From the NCBI RefSeq assembly GCF_023856365.1, contig NC_064554.1, positions 806,001 through 870,000 on the forward strand: DNA of 64,000 nucleotides. The letters are read 5' to 3'. Both the position numbers and the translations under genes were made by a program. Below are positions 12,480 to 23,282 of this stretch, one piece after another. The notes under the pieces were generated by a model, which was not told the DNA's origin, did not search any database, and worked only from the letters and a program-made list of their open reading frames with translations. The stretch is from Brienomyrus brachyistius (lineage: Eukaryota > Chordata > Actinopteri > Osteoglossiformes > Mormyridae). The stretch's first letter is position 1, and the number at the start of each line of letters is the position of its first letter.

Positions 12480-12790
12480 GAGTTGTGCTCTTACACTGGT
12501 ATATATATTTTTTAGTTGAGCAAAATTTTTGTTCCACTCATTTCTCAATTTATGGGACGTCAATCCTGCTTCTAGGAGCCTGTTATGAATTGTCCAAGCA
12601 GTGCACTTCACACCTGCACTTAAGGATTTCCATTCTTTCTGAAGGTCACTTGAAGTCATCCTTTGAATCATGAGAAACATCCAGATATGCTGACGATCTC
12701 TTCTGGCATTAGAAAGTCACTTCTGCTCTTTAGCTGGCTGGTTTCTGGTCGTTCCCAGTGACTCTTGCTTCACATTGTTCTTGTGAACTG
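12480..12790 (-). pseudogene. Tc1-like transposase, N-terminal helix-turn-helix fragment
   Basis: On the minus strand a frame (12680 downward) reads SSDLQKEW, GVKCTAWTIHNRLLEAGL. This resembles the second helix-turn-helix of fish Tc1-like transposases, which contact the terminal repeats (family knowledge). Upstream, on the same strand to about 12790, the frame is broken but still reads like the preceding linker. The similarity stops within about 25 residues after LLEAGL, so the DDE catalytic domain is missing. No terminal repeats were identified. It is a dead fragment. The assignment rests on motif similarity only. Confidence 0.65.
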
Positions 12791-12894
12791 CTGTCTTTTT
12801 CAGCCTGGAAGCAGACTCTTTAACCCCAAAATCTTGCTCATCTGTGTATATGTGTGTCTATCTCATGGAGAGCATGATGGGATAGGTGAAAGAT

Positions 12895-13022
12895 ACCCGG
12901 TCCTCCCACAGGAACAGGATGGCACTCCATCCTGGGTTATTCCCTACCTTGTGTTCTAAGCTTCTGGGATAGGCTCCACACCCCTCTGACCCTACATACT
13001 GTAGGATAATGGATGGATGGAT
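12895..13022 (+). mobile_element. SINE 3' fragment with (GGAT)n tail
   Basis: Contains CACTCCATCCTGGGTTATTC, GGGATAGGCTCCACACCCC and ends ATGGATGGATGG. These are the 3' body and tail of the SINE at 18.5 kb; the tRNA-like head is missing (5' truncated). Confidence 0.75.
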
Positions 13023-13497
13023 TGGTGAATAGGCTTGGCTTCATAGGATCTGCTTTGCTGTTGCATTCGCTGTGAAGATAACCATGCATACCTCGTTGTT
13101 CCTAAATACCACCCCCCTGGGATGGGGCCTGGGCTGTGCCTTCTTGCTGGGCTGAGCCACCTCGATGGGGATCTGCATCATGGCTGGAGAGAGAGGGAGC
13201 TCTGATTTGGTGTTTTTGAATGGAAGCCCCCCCCCCAGCCCCGCTAACCCTGGACACTGACAGAAGGAAATCCAATAAGCAATAGACAGGTTCTCATTTC
13301 AGAGTCTGAAAGCCTATCTGGTTTGTGCAACAGGTTTTTGAAGTGGATGGGATTATGAGTGGAAGAGTAATTACTCAAGATCCCTCCTTCATGTTGTGCA
13401 AAGGAATCTGGGGGAAGGTCAGATGTTATACATAACTATACCAATTGACTACTGTGATAGGTCTTTTATGTTCACCTTTAATTAAAATACATTGGAA
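13023..13497. other. Unrecognised sequence
   Basis: No gene or repeat recognised. Confidence 0.4.
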
Positions 13498-14049
13498 CAC
13501 AGTATATGTGGTTTGTCATCCATGGTTTCAGTTATCTGCAGTTTACTGTGGTCCGAAAAAAAAAAAAAAAACCAATAATTCCAGAATCGGTTTATAAGTC
13601 TCAGACTACAGGTGAAGCGAGTACTGTATTTTAGGCAGTGAGTATCCATAAGAGGTTAAGATATTTTTCTCGTTACAGGTTATGTACAGGTACTTGATAA
13701 AATATTTTTCATTGTAAAATGTGTAACAGAAGCCCGTGTTTTTTCATTGTTTCCTCATAGTTTGAGGGGGATAAAATGATGGTTTTCATTGCTCAGTCAT
13801 TCCTTGATATATGATATTTTTTGCATTGCTGTGTATTTTCTCGAGGATTAGGCTGAAGTGTCAGAATTCCTTTCATTTGCGAGAGTACAGTACTGTATAA
13901 TACTATGCAATGTACTTTATTACTGTAATTTATGTATGTCCATGAAAGTAATTTTACATATGGGGTCTGTGGATAGTTTGCTGTTATTCATGGTTTCAGC
14001 TATCCGTGGTAGATCATTGAACTTATCCCCTGCAGGGGTGGCTACTGTA
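13498..14049. mobile_element. Tigger/pogo-like non-autonomous element
   Basis: The left end reads CACAGTATATGTGG followed by CATGGTTTCAGTTATCTGC. The right end reads CATGGTTTCAGCTATCCGTG, then TTATCCCC and GGGGTGGCTACTGTA. The GGTTTCAG(T/C)TATCCG(T/C) words are characteristic of Tigger/MER2-type pogo elements (remembered family feature). The interior is AT-rich with an A-run near 13556-13572 and has no transposase frame. The exact ends and the TA target duplication are uncertain. Confidence 0.5.
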
Positions 14050-14604
14050 CTCAGCTTTACAGCTGGACATATGGATTAATTAAGTTGGACAAATGTGAGG
14101 TATAAGGGCTGGATTCTACATTACGAAGTTGCTGTTCCGTCTCTGTCCAGTTGCTAATTTATACTATAGAGAAGTTACGTAAATGCTACGTCGTCATTCG
14201 CTATTGGTTGCTATGCTCTTCAGCTGCCGTTGCTTCTTCCATTTTGGTCTCCATTCACAAACTGATCATCTTATTCCCAAATGTCCAAGCATTGTTTAAT
14301 AATCTCACAGTTGGGTATAAGTGCCACGTTTCCATGACAACCTCCAAACGATTTTGTGATGGCTCCCAAAGTCTTGTATTAGCCTGAGGATTAGCGGCAT
14401 TGTGCTGCTCCAGCCGAGGTCCAGCTGTACAGGTCCTAACTACAAACGTCTTTCCTTATCTTAAATTTGGACTCCAACTAAGATCTTGGATACCCAGATC
14501 CCAGCATGACCACTTTCATCTCGTTTCTGTTTCTGACTGTGGGGAAACCAGTTTTGCCACTACTGGTGGATGGTCCCCAGTGAATAGCTCTGCATAGCTC
14601 GGAG
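14050..14604. other. Unrecognised sequence
   Basis: No gene or repeat recognised. Confidence 0.4.
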
Positions 14605-14690
14605 GTCACAATGCAGGGTCAGCCAATGCAGCGCCCCTGGAGCTGGGGGTTAAGGGCCTTGCTAAGGACCCACGGACATGTGACTATCCT
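14605..14690 (-). mobile_element. SINE body fragment, minus strand
   Basis: Contains GGGTCAGCCAATGCAG and GGGGTTAAGGGCCTTGCTAA. These match, in the same orientation, the fragment near 54.68-54.75 kb. The tRNA-like part is missing. Confidence 0.6.
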
Positions 14691-15991
14691 GAATACAAAC
14701 GTATTACCGAAAACAGATTAAAAGGCCAGCTTGTGTTCTAGTTTTTGTTACAGTCTACTATGCACATGCTGTAACCTTGATGTTAGACGTAATGATTATT
14801 CATTAAGGCTCATAAATTTTCTGCCTGTCTGGCCAAGTCGGTTGGTTATTGTGTGTAAGCCGCGCATCTTATTTGTTAACCTGGGAAATTTCAAATATGG
14901 CTTTGCTTCAGTGGCAGGCTGGGTGGGCAAGTCCCCCTCTTCACTGTCAGATCACGGATTGAGAGATGGCTGCCAGTGACCTCTGATCCCTGGCACATCA
15001 ACAGGAGCATCTACAAACGCTTGACAGGTTTTGGTTCTATCTGCCAGGGGTGTAATTAATTGCAGCAATCAAATTACTGTCTGGGGGAGTGGGAGGGGCT
15101 TTCACAATAGTGACCAAAAGAGCTTGGCTAGACCACATTCAATATCCTGGCTGTCTTGTTCTGAATGCATTGGATTGATTAAAGAGATTAATCTTCCTCG
15201 GGACGTTCTGCTTGTGTGGTTTTTGTTGGGAAGCTTCCTCACTGCACCAGTGCAAATGTGCATCACTGCAGATGATGCATCTAAATATTTCATATAATCC
15301 ACAGAAATATAAGAACCGCTCGAGCCACGGCATGTGGTCGAGAAGAACACGCATCTTGTATTGGAGGGGTACCTGCTTGCGTTCAGAAAAATGCAAAACT
15401 GTGCCTAATAATCTCTGCTTTCTAACAAAAGTAAAACTGTCTGCATTGATTAGAAATTCAGTCTCTCAGCCCTGTTTATGTTGCCTTTTCAAATGGTCTT
15501 TTATGAGCAGTAAAATAAAAATCTTCAGTTTTACTTTGTTAAATTGTAAACGGGCAAACCTATAAGATGTGGCACTATCAGCAGTGTAGAAAATCTACAA
15601 TTTAGAAAATCTGGCTTGTATGCTGTTCCTGTCTGCCATGATGATGCACAGCCTTAACGCCTTAATGCCTTGTCCTTGGTCTGAGTGCCCTGTGTAAAAT
15701 TACTGATGTGACCAAACCTTTTACAAGTCCAATGTCTAGTCCAATGAATTTGGTATGGTTAACTAGGTTATGTCAGAAGGGTATCTCACCTCTTGCAGTA
15801 TTTTGAATCTGCTTTTGGATTCTTATCCACTCTGCTACTAGCATAATCCTGCTGTGCCGTACTTGTGAATTATCACTTATTGAACCTTGCGTCAAGTATG
15901 CAGCCATTGGTCCTGGGTACTGCATGACCCTACCCATGGACCGCAAAAGGACCTGAAAAGGACCTAGTAATGGGTGGAGTACCCTTATCAG
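14691..15991. other. Unrecognised sequence
   Basis: No gene or repeat recognised. Open frames of 80-117 codons show no domain. Confidence 0.4.
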
Positions 15992-16167
15992 TATTAATGG
16001 CCAAATGAAGCTTCATGAACTACTTACCATATTTTATGACCCCCACTAGATGGTGCTCTCTGTTCAAAAAAGGGCATAAAGCATGTCCCAAAGCAAACCA
16101 AGAGCACCATCTAGTGGGATCAAAAAATACAGCAGATGGTTCATGAAGTTTCATTTGGCCATCACTA
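15992..16167. mobile_element. hAT-type foldback MITE, 176 bp
   Basis: Terminal repeats TATTAATGGCCAAATGAAGC (left) and, inverted from the right end, TAGTGATGGCCAAATGAAAC extend inward through TTCATGAAC to CCACTAGATGGTGCTCT. The flanks CTTATCAG (15984-15991) and CTTATCAT (16168-16175) form an 8-bp target duplication with one mismatch, a hAT signature. No coding capacity. Each arm contains one CTCF-like word. Confidence 0.85.
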
Positions 16168-17350
16168 CTTATCATACCCTGCCTCTCCTCGTATTAAAGT
16201 GTCTGCTAAATATATGTGATATTCTCTCCAATCTGTGCTTCTTGATATCTCACCTCACCACATCCTTGGGCAATGATAATAATTTCGGCTTTTAATCGCA
16301 ATATGTCCTTATGGTTCAGCTTTAGAAACTGGACCAAAATGACAGTCTTAGCACTTATGCACTTACAGTAGATGAACATTAAAACATTCATGGTCTCGTA
16401 GACAGGCACTAGCTGGGAGACATCTACAGTCAAAATGTGCATAGATGTTGTGCAAGTTAAAACCACGAGATTCTCTGGTCCAATAATATTCTCTTTCCAA
16501 AGGACAGTCTGGGAAATGGCAGGATGTAGGAGAGCTGTTCTTTAGTTTTAAACTAGGTACAACAAACACACATAGGTCTGTTTTGTTTTTCCATACTCTC
16601 CCTCTTCTAATTTTGTGTCTAATGGTCCAGGTAAAAATGTGATGTAGAATTCTGACTCTGAAATGCCATGAAATATGTGGTGCCAGAGTCATTCTGGTGG
16701 AAAAGTGTTAGTCGTTATGGACAGGGAATTCGGCCCTGTGGTGTTGCAAAATAGCCGAAATGTGCTTCTCGAAATGTGTGTTTCTCATGTTTAAACACAT
16801 CCTGGAGGTCATCATTCTGCATTCTGGGCTCTGGCATGGTTGATATGGGGCCTCTCCATTTCATTAAGGGAAGAAAAGAAAGGAGCAGCTATTTTAGATT
16901 TTTTTGTGTGTTTGTTTGTTAGTGAAATTTCCTATTGGCTGTTAGTGCCAATGGAATCAGCCCCTCTGGCACTTAACCAAATCTCTTTTGTTTTGGCTTG
17001 GCATCTAGTGTTTTCGTACGTAATCAGGAATATTATTTTTCAAACTGGCAGAAATCGAAATGTATTATTTTGGTTTTCAGCTGAGGCTGAAAGGCAGACA
17101 AGAATGGCATTTTCTTTTGCTAGGGGGTGTTTACGGAGAGGTTGAATCCCGGAAATTTCTGCTGCCTCATGGCAGGTTATAAACCTTATCATTTTAAAAC
17201 TATTTCATCTGTCGCTGGATACGTGTGTCATCTTGTTTCCATGATCTGGGCATGATTCATCACTTAAGTTTGTTTTGAAGTAAAAAAAAAAATCAGTTAT
17301 TATAAATCTTGATGTACAGAATTACGATATAACACTGTTTATTGCGCTTC
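16168..17350. other. Unrecognised sequence
   Basis: A word near 16190-16205 (ATTAAAGTGTCTGCTAAATA) recalls the L2-type tail of some fish SINEs. No gene recognised. Confidence 0.4.
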
Positions 17351-17398
17351 AAAGTGTTACGATCAGCTCCAGCCTGCCCGGTACCCTTCCAGTGAGGG

Positions 17399-17412
17399 CC
17401 AGCAGGTGGCGC
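17399..17412 (+). promoter_or_regulatory. CTCF-like core motif
   Basis: CCAGCAGGTGGCGC fits the vertebrate CTCF core consensus CCASYAGRKGGCRS at every position. It lies in the U3-like part of the solo LTR. Binding is inferred from the motif alone. Confidence 0.55.
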
Positions 17413-17572
17413 TGCTGGTTCTCCCGCACCCTCCTTCCCAACCTGGCCAGTACTATTAATTGTCCATATCTGGCCCTCCTTACCCCCTTGTTATTCAGGT
17501 ATATAAATGCTTCATGTCCTGGGTTGCCCAGTCCAATGGTTATCTCATGTACCATTTGGTTGTTTAACCATC

Positions 17573-17795
17573 CTGTAGATGCCTGTAACCCAACAGGGTA
17601 AATTACGAAGAGCCGGGTCCCATTCTGTAGTTGCCTGTACCCCAACAGGATAACTTACGAAGAGCTGGGTCTCATCCTGTAGTTGCCTGTACCCCAACAG
17701 TGTAAATTACGAAGAGCTGGGTCTCATCCTGTAGTTGCCCTTACCCCAAATAAAGTTTCCCAACAGGGTAAATTACAAAGAGCTGGGTCCCATCT
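17573..17795 (+). repeat. 52-bp tandem repeat inside the LTR
   Basis: Units start at 17573, 17625, 17677 and 17729, each CTGTAG(A/T)TGCC followed by AACAGGGTAAATTACGAAGA and AGCTGGGTC. The fourth is longer because of an inserted AATAAAGTTTCC segment. Confidence 0.85.
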
Positions 17796-17816
17796 TCGGT
17801 CACCCGCCGACAAAAG

Positions 17817-18042
17817 ACAGAACAGACTGCAGGTCAGTCATAATGTTTGTGGAGTAAGAAATAAAAGTAATACTTTATAATGCCCTAATAGGGCAAAGGT
17901 TGTACTTTGCATATGGGCTGTTCCATGGCATCGGGATGCATTGTGGGTAGTTATGAGGTGTGACAGCATGCCAGATGCCTGGTCTTAATCAGACTTCTCT
18001 GCTTCTGCCACGTTGTTTGGCTGGGGCTGGATTCTTTTATTT
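17817..18042. other. Unrecognised sequence
   Basis: No gene or repeat recognised. Confidence 0.35.
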
Positions 18043-18050
18043 GTTCATGG

Positions 18051-18209
18051 CAGAGGTGAAAAGTTCAGGTCCAGAAAGTACAAATCCAGACCAAGGATTT
18101 GTTTCAACCAACCAGGTGAGTACTCTGTGACTCTTTATACTCAACTGGTTGGTTGACACAAAACCTTGGTCTGGATTTGTACTTTATGGACCTGAACTAT
18201 CCACCTCTG
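18051..18209. mobile_element. hAT-type foldback MITE, family copy 1 (159 bp)
   Basis: Begins CAGAGGTGAAAAGTTCAGGT and ends with the inverted equivalent (CCACCTCTG). The long arms share GTACAAATCCAGACCAAG and CAACCAACC. The flanks GTTCATGG (18043-18050) and CTTCATGG (18210-18217) are an 8-bp target duplication with one mismatch. CAGAGGTG ends with 8-bp duplications are typical of hAT. Two more copies lie at 37.95 and 41.79 kb. Confidence 0.9.
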
Positions 18210-18217
18210 CTTCATGG

Positions 18218-18474
18218 CAGGCAATTCACTGGCTACGACGTCCCTGGCGTGGGATGAGCTCCTGTGACTTGGCAGGTAAATAATACTGGGCAAGTCCATG
18301 CAAGTAGGGGTGTCAGATATCCTGCAGATCCTCCCTCCATCCCAAATCAATAAGAGTGTTGCGTATGTTATATTATGAATCTGTGCGTTATTGGCACCAA
18401 TTCGCGTGAGGATGAAAACTGTAGTCTCATGCCAGACCAAAATCTTTATTATTCTAAATTTTATTTTAAACTCT
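18218..18474. other. Unrecognised sequence
   Basis: No gene or repeat recognised. Confidence 0.35.
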
Positions 18475-18816
18475 GGGGCGGCATGGTGGTGCAGTGGTTA
18501 GCACTGTTGCCTCACACCTCTGGGACCCGGGTTCGAGTCTCTGCCTGGGTCACATGTGTGTGGAGTTTGCATGTTCTCCCCATGTCGTCGTGGGGTTTCT
18601 CCGGTTTCCCCCCACAGTCCAAAGACATGCTGAGGCTAATTGGAGTCGCTAAATTGCCCGTAGGTGTGCATGTGTGAGTGACTGGTGTGTGAGTGTGCCC
18701 TCCGATGGGCTGGCCCCCCATCCTGGGTTGTTCCCTGCCTCGTGCCCATTACTTACGGGATAGGCTCCGGACCCCCCGCAACCCAGTAGGATAAGCGGTT
18801 TGGAAAATGTATGGAT
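18475..18816 (+). mobile_element. tRNA-derived SINE, full-length copy
   Basis: The tRNA-like head has box A TGGTGCAGTGG (18487-18497) and box B GGTTCGAGTCT (18530-18540), the internal Pol III promoter. The body includes TGTGGAGTTTGCATGTTCTC, GGCTAATTGGAGTCGCTAAA and GGGATAGGCTCCGGACCCCC. The 3' end is GGATAAGCGG followed by a short decayed ATGTATGGA tail. This is the best-preserved member of the commonest SINE in the window. Non-coding; it relies on a LINE for movement (family knowledge). Confidence 0.9.
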
Positions 18817-20750
18817 TTTAAAATCTTTCTTACATCACCTCCTTTCACGATGTTGCATGTGTCCATTGTGATGTCAGAATATAAATAAAACATTTCAGCC
18901 GCCGCGCCCCCCATGTCAACTCCTTCAGTGCCGAACCCACACTAAGGCTTCCTGATCAATTAGCCCCACCTATGGTTTTCACAGAGCAGATGGACAGAAC
19001 GTTTGCCTAGAAAATATATTTGCATCTGCCCTGCCCTACTGTATTTGTGCAGATGGCGTAATTAGAATCGGGCTACTCTGGTGATAATGCATCAATTGCG
19101 CTGCATTTAACTTTCTAATGCTCTGGATGCAGTTTATTTTTAATTGGTATGAATTGATTTTTTTTGTGCTGATATGACATAATTGTGATACAATGGTCCC
19201 CTCATTTTCCTTTAAGATAAAAAAACATATATTTTACTCCTTTTGCACAAAAACACATGTGCTTTGTCAACTGTGAAAGTGCGAAACATGGTTTGACGCT
19301 TCAATTCAGGCTCTAACCAAGTCTCTCACGTGTTACACCCGCTCAGCAATGTACCCAGTAGGTCTCATAGGATACTGAATTACCAAAAGCACCCATTGTG
19401 TTCAAATTACTGGGAGTGAAAGTGAGTCGTCATTCTTGGCACAGTGTTCATCTTTTTCTTGCCATTTTCAGTCAGTTTACTTTTTCGGAAACGGGGCCGT
19501 TCTCTGACATCTTGTGGAATAACTTACGAATTAGTTGGTTTAATTTTTCTGGGACCTATTGGACATATTGCATGTTACAATACGTTTCTAATTGAAACAC
19601 CAGCCAATCTCAAACAACTACCTAGCATTTTGTGTGAATGCCTTAGTTTATAATGATGGGGGAGGAGGGGGGCATTGATGAAAACAACTATTCCTTTAAT
19701 GAATCCACCATTGTCGGCATCTCAGACGGTTATTTATGTATCTCCTGAAAATGACTTTCAGATGTCTAATTGCCTGTCACACTGTAAATGTCACTCCCAA
19801 AGGAACTGCAAAAATCTGGGAAGGCTTATTAAAAATTAAACGCTGGTCATTAAGGCCCCTATAAATACCAACGGGACTAGAGGGGCCGACTCTGTTCACC
19901 TTCCCCAGCAGGGAAGGAATGGCTCCGGACCACCCCCTGTTCATTAGCCATGATTTTGACAGTAAAAGTCCTGACATAAAAAGGCAGCTTATCTAACTGC
20001 TAGTTGGTCGCCACTGGCCTGCATGCTATGTACTCACAGCAGGGGGCGCCAAAACACATCTATAGTGCTCCCGTAATAGCAATAACTTCTGCCCGGCCAT
20101 TAGAAGGTGTTGCTCATAGCTTGTGACTTACAGGAATCATGCCACATACCGTAATGTTGGTGTATATCTACTTTGGAGCAATAATGTATGTAATGCTTCT
20201 GGCAGCTGGTTTGGGTTAAAACTTATTGCGTGTACACACTAGGAAAAGTATGGCTCTGCTGTAAAATGCAAATCTACGATACGGAAAAGTTAAGAAAAAA
20301 TCACCTCAAGCAGTATCTTTTTATTTCTCTGGCTGCTATAGCTATAAGGTCAGCAGTGCTTATGGAACTGGACTAGAGTCCGTTGTCGCCACTTCCGTGC
20401 GTGGATAGAACTTCCCTGGACTTATTTGTGTGTGTAGCGTACCTGTTCATTGCTTGTGTAACCAACCTAGCTGCAAGACTAGGCCAGTGAACTCCAAACA
20501 AAATAAATAAGGTGACAGAGTTCTGTGTTGGGAGAGAAAAACAGCTACATTTAAGTAACAGTGCTTCTCTGCAGGATTTACTCAAGATGAACTTCCTTCC
20601 CAGGATTATTGGGTGGACTCGTGGTCCAGTGACCCCCATTGGAAGGGAGTCTGAACTAATACATGACAAATATGAATGTGGATAAACATGGAGAAGAGAA
20701 GCAAGGAGAAAATAAGGAAAAGAAATACATATATACACATGCATACATAT
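18817..20750. other. Unrecognised sequence
   Basis: No gene or repeat recognised apart from the CTCF-like word at 20036. Open frames are short. Confidence 0.4.
20036..20049 (+). promoter_or_regulatory. CTCF-like core motif, one mismatch
   Basis: ACAGCAGGGGGCGC matches the CTCF core except at the first base. It lies outside any repeat I recognise. Confidence 0.4.
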
Positions 20751-21014
20751 TGTCATGACCTGCGCGTCCTGTCCTCGTGTGTGCCACGCCCCCTGGTCAT
20801 CCACGTGTGCTTCCCCGATTGTGCCCAGCTGTTTCCTGTGATTTAGGCTTGTTTTGTGTATGTCTGTCCACGTCTTCCTTTGTTGCCAAGATCCATCATT
20901 GATGTTTTGTACTGTCTTCCTCGTTCCCTTTAAGAAACCCCCGTGTCTGGATTCTCGACTGTCAGCCTCGTCCTTGCTTGCTGCCTGCCTGTCCGACGGA
21001 CAGCGATCTTAACA
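20751..21014 (+). mobile_element. LTR of the ~279-bp family, diverged copy
   Basis: Starts TGTCATGACC and contains CGTGTGTGCCACG, CACGTGTGCTTCCC and GTGCCCAGCTG, shared with the copy at 31570. It ends near GCGATCTTAACA. The flanks (CATAT and GAATG) are not a duplication, so this copy is decayed or rearranged. Confidence 0.7.
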
Positions 21015-21237
21015 GAATGACTTATCTTTATTTCTCTTTGCTGTTCGTAATTAGACTGTTGGACAAAGGACTGGTTTTTAGGCAAGTTTGAATCATAATT
21101 TTGTTAACAAGATTCACATTGTAAGCTGAAAAAATGCATTATGTGCAAAGTAGAAGGACCATTGGAACAATTTAAACATGTTAGAGCCTAGAACAGCCCG
21201 GAATGAATATATTTGTAGTTGTTTTTTCCTCATACCT

Positions 21238-21251
21238 CCACTAGATGGCAC
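21238..21251 (+). promoter_or_regulatory. CTCF-like core motif
   Basis: CCACTAGATGGCAC fits CCASYAGRKGGCRS at every position. No repeat was recognised at this exact place. Confidence 0.45.
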
Positions 21252-21309
21252 TGCTTTGTATGTTTAATTATATTGCATCTATTTATTTAGGGTTTTTACC
21301 CAAAGCATC

Positions 21310-21400
21310 CTTATTGCAGGTGATGTTAAGGGGCCAACACTGAACACAGGATTTGAACCAACAACCTTCCAATCACGGGACCTGAATGGGTGTCAGTCCA
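21310..21400 (-). mobile_element. tRNA-SINE fragment, minus strand
   Basis: GGATTTGAACCAACAACCTT (reversed box B region) preceded by GTTAAGGGGCCAACACTGAA resembles the reversed heads of the other SINE fragments at 54.7 and 58.1 kb. Confidence 0.5.
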
Positions 21401-21561
21401 TTGCAAGGTACATAATCTTTGATAGATACAAGTAAGGTATGAGTTAACCCCTTAAAAACATAAGAACATACGAAATTCACAAACGAGAGGAGCCCATCAA
21501 GTTTGTTTGGGGAGAATTTAACTAATAGGTCAGAGTTGTTCAAATCTTATCTAGCTCTGAT

Positions 21562-21960
21562 TTAAAGGAACCCATCCCGACCTGTTAGAATCTTATATAC
21601 CTGGATCATGTCCCCCCTTAATTTCCTTTGCACAAGGCTAAACAGATTCAGCTCAACTAACCTCTCCTCATAAGACATTCTTCTAAGACCAGGAATCAGT
21701 CTTGTAGCCCTATGTTGAACCTTTTCCAAAGCAGCAATGTCCTTTTTAAGGTAAGGTGACCAAATCTGCACACAATATTTTCGGTGGGGTCTTACCAAGG
21801 AATTATATAATCATAGCGTCACCTCCCTTGACTTAAACTCCACACACCTAGAGATGTAACCCAACATCCTATTGGCCATTTTTATTGCTTCCCTACACTA
21901 GCGAGAGTGGGACATGGAAGCATCAACATACACTCCGAGGTCTTTCTCATAATCAACTAC
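21562..21960 (-). pseudogene. CR1-like RT, C-terminal region
   Basis: A 78-codon frame (21798-21562) reads RPHRKYCVQIWSPY, ALEKVQHRATRLIPG and MSYEERLVELNLFSLVQRKL. This is the conserved stretch after the catalytic core in CR1-type reverse transcriptases. The upstream part (21960-21800) is recognisable but frame-broken (VDYEKDLG, VYVDASMSHS). The YADD-containing core that should precede it is missing, so it cannot be active. The same stretch survives on the plus strand at 32820-33000. Confidence 0.8.
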
Positions 21961-21989
21961 CTTTATTTCAGTGGAACCCATAAAATATC

Positions 21990-22163
21990 CATCCATCCAT
22001 CCATTTTCCAAACCGCTTATCCTATTGGGTCGCGGGGGGTCCGGAGCCTATCCCGGAAGCAATGGGCATGAGGCTGGGAACAACCCAGGATGGGGGGCCA
22101 GCCCATCGCAGGGCACATTCACACACCATTCACTCTCACATGCATTCCTACGGGCAATTCAGC
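21990..22163 (-). mobile_element. SINE fragment lodged in the CR1-like LINE
   Basis: On the plus strand it starts with reversed tail CCATCCATCCATCCATTTTC, then CAAACCGCTTATCC, GGAGCCTATCCCGGAAGC and GGCTGGGAACAACCCAGGAT. It ends at GGGCAATTCAGCA, the middle of the 18.5-kb SINE, so it is 5' truncated. It interrupts the LINE between the NDI and VDYEKD codons. Confidence 0.85.
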
Positions 22164-22171
22164 AAGGGTGT

Positions 22172-22640
22172 CAATATCATTAATGTAAATTAGGAACAAA
22201 ACTGGTCCTAATTTGAACCCCACTATGAACGCAGGCCCACTGTGACATTTTGCCTATAATACCCACTGCTTCCTGTATTTTATCCAGTTTTCGATCCAAG
22301 CTGCTACAGTTCATAAACTTGTGAGGGACATCAAGGCCTTCTGGAAATCTAAGTAGATCACATCTTAGGCCTTTTTGTGATCAGCTTCTCTTGCAGCTTC
22401 CTCAAAGAACTCAAGTAAATTAGTTAAACAAGATCTACCTCTCCTAAACACATGTTGGCTATCCCTCGGAATGTTATTTGAATCCAGGTAATCTACCATT
22501 CCAGTTATGCAAGTTAAACTGATTGGCCTATAGTTTGCTGGATTACTTCTATACCCTTTTTTGAATATGGGCATTATATTAGCAGGCTTCTAATCAGAAG
22601 GTACCACACCAGCAGATAACGGATTCTGGAATAGTAACGT
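22172..22640 (-). pseudogene. CR1-like reverse transcriptase, fingers/palm remnant
   Basis: Minus-strand reading gives PIFKKGYRSNPANYRPISLT, VDYLDSNNIPRDSQHVFRRG, RSCLTNLLEFFEEA and then, in another frame, VYLDFQKAL. These are RT domain blocks of CR1-group LINEs, including the palm aspartate in LDFQKA. About 25 residues between PISLT and VDYLD seem deleted. The second catalytic aspartate pair is absent because the SINE fragment lies there. Not functional. Confidence 0.8.
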
Positions 22641-22901
22641 TACAGGTTATCTAATAATATCCCTCATCTCTTTTAAAACTACAGGTAAGATGCCATCAGG
22701 GCCCTGCGATTTATTTATTTTGAGCTTAGTACCATATCAGCTATATTGGTCATAGATGACGCTGTATTTGTACTAAATGGTGGCATGTTCTCTACTGTGA
22801 ACACCCGTGTAAAATAATCATTAAACTCATTTACTATATCAATATCATTTTCCATTATACAGTAAGACCCTTACTATCCTGCAGATTAGTGATTTCAGCG
22901 T

Positions 22902-23258
22902 TTAGAGCTCTTTTGGAGTTAAAATATTGGAAGAAACATTTAATGTCATCCTTACATTGTCAGCCTGCAATGCAATCTTCCTTTCTTCATTCCTCTTAGC
23001 GAATCTAATGTTATTTTTTAATTCAACCTGTAGGCTTAGATACTCCTGCTTTATTTTGAAATCGTTATTTAATTTCCATTTGTGGAAGAGAGCCATTTTC
23101 CTCCTGACTTTATTCTTAATTCCCGCTGTAAACCACCTTGGCTGAAGTTTCCTAGATTTAGTTTTGCTGGAAACAGGTATGAAGTCCTCTTGCACTTGCA
23201 ACAATATGCTTTTAAAAAATTCCCAGGCCTCTTCAACCGTTTTGCTGTTTAACTCCAT
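22902..23258 (-). pseudogene. CR1-like LINE, endonuclease-RT linker region
   Basis: A 118-codon frame reads EEAWEFFKSILLQVQEDFIP, LQPRWFTAGIKNKVRRKMAL and YLSLQVELKNNIRFAKRNEE. It resembles the region between endonuclease and reverse transcriptase in CR1-type ORF2 proteins (order and residue pattern). No catalytic residues are expected. It lies in the correct order between the endonuclease and RT pieces. Confidence 0.7.
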
Positions 23259-23282
23259 CCAGTTTACAGTTTCTAGTTTCAG

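Larger units (their letters stand above)
17355..17812 (+). mobile_element. Solo LTR, 458 bp, with 4-bp target duplication
   Basis: It starts TGTTACGATC and ends GCCGACA, with the perfect flanking duplication AAAG (17351-17354 and 17813-17816). Inside are a TATA-like ATATAAATGC at 17501 and an AATAAA at 17749, in the order expected for U3-R-U5 read on the plus strand. No second LTR or internal region adjoins, so it is probably a solo LTR left by recombination. The 4-bp duplication suits Gypsy/Ty3-type elements, among others. It contains a CTCF-like core and a 52-bp tandem array, described separately. Confidence 0.75.
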
